From contig JAQMRL010000001.1 of the NCBI GenBank assembly GCA_035578175.1, forward strand, positions 60,845,553-60,909,552: a stretch of 64,000 bases of DNA, written 5' to 3'. Made by a program: the position numbers and the translations under genes. Position 1 is the first letter of the stretch. Each line of letters starts with the position of its first letter. The DNA is from Catonia carolina. Lineage: Eukaryota > Arthropoda > Insecta > Hemiptera > Achilidae. This document shows positions 49,273-61,200 of the stretch, in pieces. The notes below the pieces were generated by a model. That model had not been told where the DNA came from and ran no database searches. It was given only the letters and a program-made list of their open reading frames with translations.

Positions 49273-52200
49273 CAATCGGAGGAAACATTTTTACTTTCTG
49301 TTGTTAACGTCTGAACAATAAATTTCACTATTATTTATTTAATCCACCGGGTTGGTCTAGTGGTGAAGTTGTCACTGTTTATCAGTTCAGTTTTGGAGAC
49401 GAAGGTTCCGTGGTTCAAATGCTAGTGAAATTAACGTAATCCTAGTTATTTTTATACGAATTTGAATACTAGCCAGTGGTTACTGGTGTACGATGGTTGG
49501 GTTTTAATCAACTAAACTCCCTCAGGAATGGTCGCCCTGAGTCTGTACAAGGCTACACCTGAATCCTGAATCCTGAATCCTGGTTGAGAGGGCTGAGAAG
49601 CCCTATGATGGCGACATCGTGTTAAGGAACACCTGGTCGCTCGGGGAACAATATAACAGAATAATTGCAACCTCAAGAAATTTAGGGGGAATTTTATAGT
49701 TTAAATAGGAAATAGGATTCTGGTTCGTGGGACATTGGAACTGGGACTTGAAAGGAGGTAATTTATTTTTAGAAGTTATTTGTGGAAAATTTAAATTAAG
49801 GGACAAGTGGGTTTAAGAGCGGCTCTTTTATTTTATTTTATTTTTCAGTGGCCTTTTTTCAGTTTTGTGGGAGGCCTATTATCTATAAAATGAGGCTACA
49901 CCTCATTTTCACGTCATACAGATCATCCTGATCTCATTGACTCATGGGTTGTTTATAGTTGTAACTCGCCACGTTCTCTCCACCGCGTCCTTCACGATGC
50001 TTAGAACCTTTTGCACTGCAACAATATTGTGAAAAGATGTAGCGGGAACGATGCTGGATGCGAAAAAATCGGTAATATATACGGACGCGAAATGACTCCA
50101 GTTCGAAAGGAGTCTGAAATGATACCACAGTGAATAAAACAAAAAAAATCTCAATTTTCAATATCTGGACAAACTAATGCCAAAACTTAGGGTGTAAGTG
50201 TAACAAATACCCTAAGTACTTTCATCAAAGTTGAATATACTCTTCAAATAAGCTATGTGCGGAATGCACGCTTTTTGAACGGACGCAAAATTGTTAGCGA
50301 GATGTATTTATATATTTATAGTATTAATTTAAAGATCTTGAATTTGATTTTCAGTTTGTTGAAGTACAAAAGAATCACTTAATTGTGAACATGATAGATG
50401 CACTGGATATGGATTCAATCCCATTTACCCATTCTCTTCAAAACGAAGAAAAGTTAGGGAGCAAGATATCTAAATTGAAAGGTAATAAACCTATGCCATT
50501 TAAATAACAAACTTAAAACCAATTTAAAAGAATTTACAAGTGGTTTTACTCATTAGCAGTATTCATAAACGAACTTAACAAATCCACCCTTATTAACTGG
50601 TAATGGGTCAAATGAAAATTATTTACAGCATATTTTTACTATGTTAGTTTTGTATTAAACCCCTAATAGGGTATTCGTACATAAAAACACAATTGTTTCA
50701 TTTTATTTTTTGTCATCTTACAATGTTGTTTGTAATTTACGATTAAAAGTGATATTTAATTCATATATTTCAACCCTATTTTTATTAAATTAATCCTGCG
50801 CTAGAGCGAACGCCAAATAAGCTTGCCAATTTTATGAAGTGCGCAGAAGGTTTATTTTGGTAATGGCGCGCTCGGTTGCCTCAGGGAGTGGGGTGGGGGG
50901 TGTCAGTGATGTACCAGCTGTAATCAGAGTCACGTCGCTTTCGCAACGTTATATATCAACTGATCTGAAAACAATAAACTGTAATGTGTTGTAGCCTATG
51001 TGGTAGGCGTTAATTGTTGTATAAACGATGATACACCGTTCAGCGCCTGTGATTTAATAGGCAGTTCGGTACTAAGACACGAAATCTACTGACTGAATCT
51101 GAACTGTTCGCGCAGCTACACCGGCAAGCTTATTTGACGTCCGCTGTTCATAAATAGAAACATTAAATTGATTTGACTTACACCGAATTAGCAAAGCCAA
51201 ATTAGGTCTTTGCTTTTACATTTGGAAAGGAATTCAAAAGATCCGACAGATTGCTAAAAACTTTTCTGATAAAAAAATAATTCTTGCCAGAATTAAATTA
51301 AATCATTTTGAGGAAATGAAACCCAAGTCAACCCTAGACAATCATTTATAGTCCCGGTCATTATAGCGCTAATGCTGTGACACATACTGTGTTTTATGGA
51401 TTTTATTTGCAGTTTTTTTCAAACTAGCTTCTTGAACCTTTTCCTCAGCTTCCACTAAACACAGAGATACAATTTTTAGCTGTTAATCTAACATATATTA
51501 CATTTTAAGTGTACAGATTTTTAAATTTTAAAAATAAACAAATTAAAAAACACTTATTCCTGCTCTTAAAATTTGTAAAAGATTATGAATTTGAACGAAA
51601 AAATACAATATGCACCTCTATGTTATAGTTGCTGAGAAAGTGGTACGGACGTTAGGAAAAAGGATTCCACATAAGGGCGCGGTTGGCTACTCATTTGAGC
51701 CAATTCCTGGTTAAGTCTAAAATATTTGAAAACAATTTCTTTGTAGTACCCTAATTCACTATGACTGCTTTAAAACTGGCTGTTGATAGAATCTTAAAAA
51801 GTTTTCTCATGGCATTTTGCCAGTTACAGCCACTACAAATGCACATGCAATACTGTAAGTTTACAGTACATTTATTACATGTGATTTATTTTTATTCACT
51901 GATATTTCAGACCGGTAATAGGTAATAAAAAAATTGTTGGTCTATTCAGATCGTTAAAATTGATTGATAAACAGTTTGAATGATGGTTGTAATTTAGTCT
52001 AATTACAAGTAAATTTTTAAAACTTACAGGGTGCCATATTGTTAGGATGATGGCAATGTTATACGACGATTCTTATTTCGAGGATGTTCTGAAGGATATT
52101 TTTGGCGTAAGGTATTCCACAAGTCAACATGATAGCAGTGGCTTAGAAGAAAATAATTCTGATATTTGTCAGGAAATAATGGATTTCACGGAAAGTAATA

Positions 52201-55200
52201 GAAAAATTGAAGTTTCCCCTTGGATATTGAATAAGGGCTATCCACTTTTAGATGTTGAAGTAATTATTAATGACCAGAAAAATTCTATTGGCGAATTGAA
52301 ATTTTCTCAGGTAAATATTGTAACGTTTAATCCGGGTTCTTTCGGTATTTGGTTATTATCAAATGGTAAATAAACTTCCTTTTAGATTTATAACAAGTGT
52401 TTATTAACATATTGATTAATTAAAATTACGGTTAGAACTACTAATCGATTACAATTAAATAAACTTAACTTAATAATAGACAATATTTATTAAAAATAGG
52501 TTTTTAAAAACTGAAGTCTTACACTAAACTTAATTTAAAAGAAATATGACAATTTACAAAAAAACAAGTAGTGACGAAATTCCTACTTATAACTTTTAAC
52601 AATAGAACTAGCTATTTTACTATTACTTTTTAACTGCTCTTATTACTGGTATAAACAACTGGTTCTAACACATTCTATTAGCACTAGCATTAAACCGGTT
52701 CACTAAAAATAGTTCGACCGGCATTCACTTACACGTCTCGAACACTACTGAACTGCCGGACAATAGAGCCCGCTGTTTTATGAACCTTACCTTAGCATTT
52801 CTAGAAAAATAACGAAGGAATTAATAATAATCGAATTCTACGTTAATCTATATGTTTCTAGAAAAGCAGCAATTGAATGAAGCGCCATTGTAAAAAGCTA
52901 TTATGAAAATTAACCAGTACAAAAGTTATTTTCAAAACAAAATAACACAATGTAGACTACAAGCAAAATAGCCGGGTGCTGTTTTTCAGCCCTTTATAAC
53001 ACAGTATATTAGTTAAATGTAAAATAAATTAGGGTTTCGTTTTATTTAGATATCAAAAGACTTAAAACTACGTAAGACATTTAGATAACAAACACAGATT
53101 CCATCATAAGATCAGCTGTAGATGGCAGCAAACCGCGGAACATAAAGTTGATCTTCAGTAAAAGAGATATTTCCTTACGCTGCAAAGTGAATGAAGCGCC
53201 ATTGTAAAAAGCTATTATGAAAATTAACCAGTACAAAAGTTATTTTCAAAACAAAATAACACAATGTAGACTACAAGCAAAATAGCCGGGTGCTGTTTTT
53301 CAGCCCTTTATAACACAGTATATTAGTTAAATGTAAAATAAATTAGGGTTTCGTTTTATTTAGATATCAAAAGACTTAAAACTACGTAAGACATTTAGAT
53401 AACAAACACAGATTCCATCATAAGATCAGCTGTAGATGGCAGCAAACCGCGGAACATAAAGTTGATCTTCAGTAAAAGAGATATTTCCTTACGCTGCAAA
53501 GTGAAGTAACTGGTGGGAGAGTCTACCTAAATCATTTCATGATTTATTTTAAAAAGTTTAAATATTATGAATATCACATTAATTTGTAAAATGTTGTATT
53601 GCACATAACTTAGTTGGTTATTTATAACTCATGTACAGCATCAAAATATAACTGCTCGAAAATAGGTTACAGTAGTAAAATAGGCGATTAGGAAACAAAC
53701 GAATCTGAAAAACGTATGCATGAAGATATACCATTTGACGAACCGATGAATACCTCATGTTTGTCTGATCTAAGTAATGATTAAAATGTGAAATGAAGTA
53801 GTGATTGACTGATAAATTAATTATACATGCTTATAATTTAAGGTGAGATTGTCGATGGTTTTGACTGAAAAGTTCGACTCTCGGTTTTTAATGTTTTTCA
53901 GTACTTTAGACCTAGACGTACCAGAAATACATTAAATAACGTAAAAAATTATTTTAATGAAAAAATTAAGTGTTTAGCAGATTAACCCAGAAAAATTATC
54001 ATGTTACCAGAAACGAATACTTTTCGTAGTTTTATACATCTCGTTTTAGTGTAAAGGGAATTTCAGTTTTTAAAATATCTGCATTATGTTTTTAATATTC
54101 TCAGAACTGTTGGTTCAGCTTTCTAACCATCTGTTGATGGGAAATTTGCATGTTTGTGTACATTTTGATTTTGATTTGTGCGTTTTTGTTTTTTGTCTGT
54201 TCCCAGAAATTTAGATTTTTAACATTTAAGTACATTTTCTCGGAAACCATTAAACCTACCATGTAGAAATTTTTACCAGTTATTCTTCTTGTACATGCAG
54301 ATACACTGGCATTTTTATGACTTCCTCAGATGCTCCTAATATTAGTAATATGCAAAAACACGTAGAAAAAAATTTAAACATTTCATGTTATTCGTTATTT
54401 TGTTTTTAATTTTATGGTCCTACAGATTAAATTGAAAAAATGCCAGTAGCTAGAGAAACCCAACATAGATAAGTGTATTAAATTTCATTTTCTTATCTTT
54501 AACCAATCCTATGTAAAATGTACCTAAAAATTACAAATTTAACATTGGTGGGATACACAGTACAGTCTCACCTTAAAGAGTATTCACTGCAATATACGTA
54601 CATGAGCAGGCGCGATGGTAGAGTGATCAGAACAACTGGCTTCTATGCCAGGATCCCGGCTCAATTTCCGGTCAGGTCTGACAATTTGTTAATCTTCATA
54701 GACATACATCATTACTTACGCCCAAGCAAAGGCTAATGTAGTCATCATCATCATCCAATAAAAATAATCAATAAAAAAATAATGACTTGCTGAATTTTAA
54801 CGGGTTAAGGGTTAAGTAGTAACTAATTACTTTATTACTTTTAATATATTTTGTTTCCACAGAAACGTTTTATCACCAAGATGGATATGAAGAATCCTGT
54901 TGAAGAAAGTGAAAACAAAGAAGATCAACTTTACACTATACCACTCAGTTTTAATATTGGCTCGATCGATCTAGAAAACGGTTATCTACAAGAGGCAGTT
55001 AATTACAATTCCGGTTCATTAGATTCTAAAGAAGCTGAGTATAGAGCTGAAGAAGTAATCGTGGATGAGGAAGATTATGTATTAGCCAATGTTGGGTGTA
55101 TAGGTAGGAGTTTTATACATGGTTTACTATATTATATAAGGTAAAAGAATTATTACAGGTATAACAAGCCGTGATTAACAATGACCGCATTTCAAAATAC

Positions 55201-58200
55201 TTTTATTGAATCCTACGCCAGGGATCCCGGTTAGTTCTGCCATTTTTTCAAAATTGATTTCCATCTACAACCCTTCATCGTCCGTTTTAGCATTCATATA
55301 GAATACAATTGGGCATAAAACAAAAACAAATTAACAAATCATTGAATCTATATAAATACAGACATTTTCTAAAAACAAAAAGAAACTAAAAATTTTAATC
55401 GAGTATCCCGTGAAACCTGGATTTACCTCAAGTTTGTCTGATAAAAATATTTATTTAATTGCTATATTTGGAATTGCGTAGGGTTGATCTCAAAACATTT
55501 AACTGAATACGACCAGCCTATTTCAGGAATTAAAAATATAAACTGAAAAAATAATGAGTGAGTAATACCAACTAGACGTTCATTTACTTTTTGTGTATTT
55601 ATATACAAATTTGATTTCTACTTTCATACAAGCATGCATATCAAATCTATATTTTATATTATTTTGTAAAAAATCGACAGAATTATCACGGAAATATTCT
55701 TATTCTGTAGTAAAATAAACATTGTAGTGGCAACTAAGTAACCTCAAGAGCGACCTTACCAAATTTGTGGTACAAAAAAATTGAGCATCCGTCACGGTGC
55801 CTTCACCAATTTTGTAGAGGGAATAATGTAGTCTAAGCAAAGAGTATTTAGGGGAGTCCACCATCCAATTTTCGGATCCAAATCAGGAACTGAAATTTGA
55901 ATCCAGGGATTACTGGCAACCCAAAAGAGATCTTAACTGACGTAACTCAGATGGTAGTAGAGCGAACCGTAATTAACCTGTAATTTCCTGTAATTATTGT
56001 GGAGGTGAGATTTAATTAAAAAATTTAGCCGGTTCTACAATGAAATTATCTGACACAAGAAATAACGCAACAAATTAGATTTATTCAAAGAAATGTAACT
56101 AAAAAAAATTAAATAAAAATAATTAAAAAATAAAGAAATAAAGTACTCTAAATTTTGTTTGGGATAGCACTAATAATTTAATTAATAAATCTTTGAATTC
56201 TAAAGAAAACTCTTCACAAATAACACAACATCCTTTAAATGAGTAATAATTTCCCTTTTAAGTATTGTAAAAGAAAAACTGAGGATACAACATGGTGCCT
56301 CTACCAAAATATGTAAGGTAGTCTCCACCCGATTTCGCATGGGAAAATATGGTGCTAGACATCAAACTAAGTAAGGTGGAATATCCACCGAAGTAGACGA
56401 CAACCACCAAACTAAGCAAGATGTACAAGCACGGCGAACTTAACCAAACAAAATGTAGTGTAGCAACAGACTAAACAAAAAGAAAGTAACGGCTTAACCG
56501 TGTTTCACCAGACACTGACATGAAAACACAGCCAAACTGGTACTTCAGGGGCATAGAAAAACCTTCACCACTCTGCCTAAGGAAAAACAGCAACAGGATT
56601 CGGCAGAGTAAATCCATATTTCCATTCTCTGAATCTATGCAAAGCATAACCCAGAAAAACTAGCAGGTAGAGCAAAACTCGCTAATAATACTAATAATAA
56701 TTCGTTCATTGTACGTACTACTATAGTACCCTACGTACAATGAAAGAAGAAGCCTGGGTTTGGAACCGCGTACCTTATCAAGTAACAAACAGAAAAATTT
56801 CAGGTACGGCTCGTTTTAACCATTTATAGGTCTTTGGTATGTATACTTACCACTGGCAATAAGGTCAATTTTTTTTAAGAATAAGCTATGCAGTTAAACC
56901 CTATTGGCATTTTATGGTTTTGTAGATGTTCTCTGGTAAGTAGACGCTCCGCATTTTGAAATAAGTGCGCAGCGACCATTTGCTTCGTAAGTTACACGAA
57001 TACAGTAAGGATTCATACCAGCGTACGCTACCGTGTTATTTTGTTGTTACTTTCGTACACCGCTTAGAAAATTCAAGTTTTTTACAGAAAAGCAAGCACT
57101 CATGTTAATATAAAGTTGAGATAAGTTATTCTACACTTTTTTTGTTATATAGGACTACAAGTTGTTTTAATAATCATTCTTACCACTGAACATTGTGATT
57201 TCCATTTTAATAAACATTCCTTGTTACCAGGGCTTAACATAAAAAAAGAAATATCTTACGGTTCTAGCACTAGAAATACATTATTTAAGTCCCTATTAAA
57301 CAAAATTTAACATGCATATTTTCCCCCATAGTACTGCCCTATAAAGGGTTAAAGCTTGGGTTTTTGTTATTGTAATCGTATAAATTACGAAACACAGAAG
57401 TGCATTAGGGATTTTCTAGCGATTTGGAAACAAAATATTTACTGGGTTTTTAGCGCATTTTTCACTTAGTCCATGTTTCTGAACATGTAGCATGATCAAT
57501 TTTAAGAGGAAAAATATGGCGTTTTTGAGGAATGTTCCTGCATGTGGTCTTATTAATGTCAGCTAAAATTCACCCTTTTAGTATGAAGGGTAAAAGAATT
57601 ACAGCGTTTTTAAAAAAAAAATGTTTATTTTTGTTCCCGATGGACGTAGCGATTTAAAACCAACGCAGTATCCCTTTAATTAATAAGGGAATGAAATTAC
57701 AAATGATTATTTTAAATTTAACGGATTTTCTAAAGGAAAGGTAGATTTTTAGAAGGTTTTTTTTAATTCAAAGTGGGCAGTGGACTGCGTAGCGGGTAAA
57801 CGGGCAGTGAAGTGATGTCGCAATGTTTCCTTAGTTTCGTGTCGAACATGAGCCAGATACTATGTAACTACAAGGTATCTACCAACTACAAGGTTCTACT
57901 ATCTTTGTATATACATAGAAAGATTCTCGTGTAGGTACTTCTAAGTTGAAAACCAGACTGTACAGCGTTCCTCTGCAGCATAACACAAACGTTAACAACT
58001 CGCTGCCGAACACACATTTTTAATGCAATTTTTTTTAAATATTTCCTATGAACTGAAAAAGAACCTTTACGTTTACAACATTTATTTGCAGTGTAATTGT
58101 ATTCCCTTGTTAATTAAAGGGATATAGTGTTGGTTCTAACTTGTAACGTCCATCGGGAACGAAAATATCAATTTAAAATTAAAAACAATGTAATTCCTTT

Positions 58201-61200
58201 GCCCTTTGTATTAAAATACAATACCCTTCATTTTACATACTATATACACAAAAATAACTGAGTTCTGTTGAAACCAAATAAAAAATCTATTTAAAAAAAA
58301 GATAAAGAAATTTTGGTAAAATTCATGGTTAGCTTTTAGCATAATCTCCATTCTTAACGCAACAATAAAAAAACCAAAACTTTTGCCTGTTTAAACCAAG
58401 ACGAGCTGATACTGACAAAAATGGGAAGTTTAAGGAACAATTCCTTTAAAATTCACTTACTTGAATAGTTTGTATCCCTAATAATGCAGATACTTCTCAT
58501 TTGAAATTAGGCTATATGTAAAAAATTGGTATAAAAATAGTACTTTAGTTAAGAAGGGCCAAAAAAATTAAAGAGAGAAAAAAGAGTTCTTCTGATCTTT
58601 AACAAGACTATGGAAGCGTAAAAAAACTAGTACCTAAATTAAAAAAATATATATTCCAAGTAATATTAGAAAATTATACAAATTTACAAGGTAATTAATA
58701 AACCCAAAAATGAAAATAAAAATAAAAAAAGACTTTCTTCTGAACTGAAATCAAACGAAAAAAAATAGTTGGAAACAAAAATCTTAGTTGTGGTATTAAT
58801 AACTTAGAAGAAGAAAACGCAAAGACACTAAACTGAAGCTGCAAGGGGGGAAATAACACCGAGAAAACACGAACCACCTTTATGAAAAAATGGGGAGTGA
58901 ATTTAAACTTACAATGTAATAATAAAAAATGAGAGAAAAAGGTTGAACTGTAGAAACTTCAGGAGAATAAAACACATTTAGAAATATCTAATTTAAAGTT
59001 AAAATCTAATGAATCTACTCGTAAGTATGAACTGAGATGTAGAGCATCAATCATGGAGACACTGCTCATTTACCATACACTGATTCTTCACTAGTGCGAT
59101 GGGCGCTTCACTTTGACAATAAGACGATCACAAACGATTTAAATACTCATAATTTCAGTCCGCTTCACTAGAACAGATCACCATTTTACAACATTTACGA
59201 ACATTTTGTAATAATATTCTTATGATTAAAATATTCTCTAGTTTTTTTAAGTTGATGTATTCTAAACGGCTATAGTTTGATTGTATTATTTTGTAACAAA
59301 CAAATAATCAAACTTGTGAAAAAAATGCTTGGGTCTATTTTACAATCAACGTTTGGGCGATTTAGCTTGAATTCGTTTTTGGAAGCATTAGATATTCCTA
59401 TTCTGAAGGGCAAGACATTGAACATATTGATGCATAACAAATTAGCACTTGAAGGGTGGGAAGGTAAAGCATTGTCACCCTTTAAGGATTATTAGATTTT
59501 ATCAGTTTAAAAAAATCTTTGGAAACTGCACTAATTTATTTTATTATATTATTCCAGCATTTTGTAGAGTGAATTACACAATTAGGAACTGGGAAAAATT
59601 GATAATCAAGTTGAACAACGAAACATGGTATACAGATATACCTGATGAAAATAGAGCGCAAATAATTGATGACTTTTTCACTTTCCTCTGGACCGATTCC
59701 TATGGCCTAAAGGTGGAAATGGGATTTAGATTGTTATCATATTTAAGACATGAGAAATCGTATTTGCCGTGGTATGCAGCGTCTAAAGCTATTTTTAAAT
59801 TATACAAAATGTTTTACAAAACGCCTCTGCGCAAAGAGTTTGAGGTAAATTTTTGAGATAATATTTCAGTAAAAATAGTTTTGTGATACCCATCAAATTC
59901 TTAGCTCGATCTTATTTTTATTATTATTATTTTTTTTTTAAATTTATTTAACGTCGCATCAACATCAAGGTCATTAGCGACGACGTTGGGGTGTAACTGT
60001 GTGTGATGAGGATGAAATGATTTTTTTGTAACGTATGAAAATATGCCGTGCCTGAGTGGGATTCGAACCCAGGACCACATGATCAGAGGCGAGCACGTTA
60101 CCAACTGCGCCAATGCGGCCGGCTATTTTTATTATTTTATAAATAAACAAAGGAAGACCTCGTTCGAGTTTTCTTAACAGCAATGTCGGTTAGATGATTA
60201 TTTTCTTTGTCATTTTATAGCTGGATATGGTATAGCATAAAATGTTTTAACCTTTGAATTTTAATGGATAGCGTCATGACTGCAACCAGCCTGGACTGTA
60301 AGCGTCAGGGTGGGTGAAAAGGCGGTTTGGTCGATGCAAGAGAAAGTGTCGTCATAAAATATTATTTAGTATATTCAATTTATGGAAATGGGGTTTCAGG
60401 AGAAAAAATCAGTGCTGCCCATGAAAAAACTAAGCAAAACGAAGAAAGCATCTGAGCAAATACGTTGTGTAAGTTGTCATCTAAAGGTTATTGTGTCTTA
60501 CAAAGTCTGATAAAACCAGTAGGAAAATAATTACATTACTCCTTTCTTCACTTTTTTTAAAATGCAGCGTCCGTTTGTTGGTTCTAAAAAGTGTTTCGTA
60601 CACTTTATAAAGGCTACAACAAAGTTTTGGCTGCACAGTGAAACATTCACTTTTAGTAGTATAACTTTTTCGACATACAGCTTTTTTTAGGTTTTTATTT
60701 CAGTTAAATAATAAAATCGACTGCTTCTGTTGCGCATTAGTTAGTGTAGAGTGCTACACTACAAAGTAGAAGTTTTCAGGCTGGATTGTGTGATCGATTA
60801 TCAGCTTTCATCATTCTGTTGCGCTGATTACTTTTGAATTGAAATTTTGGTTTAGTGACATTTCGTGGTTTTCGTTCGTTAGCCACATTTGTGGCATTGC
60901 ATCCATTGTTGTTATGTTTTAGGATCAATTGTTTTAGAGATAGTAATAAATATTTATACATTTTTATTTCAGGTATTTATTTTAAATCTTGTAGACGATG
61001 CTTTAAAAAATCTTGGAATCACCTTTGAGAACAACGATGACCCTTTCTTGACACCAGTACTGATGGAATTGGCATGTGTCATGGGCAATCTATCTTGCAC
61101 TCAGTTTTCCGAGTCCATATTTAATGAGTGGCGAAATAGTTTGAAAAAAATAACGGAATTCAGAAACTCCCGCAATCGTAATGACATATTTGCGGAAGAA

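Noticed and set aside
59277..59495. 72-residue frame just before exon 9
   Set aside because: Does not resemble the M1 C-terminal domain, and exon 8 to exon 9 already joins in phase across the conserved RVNY block.
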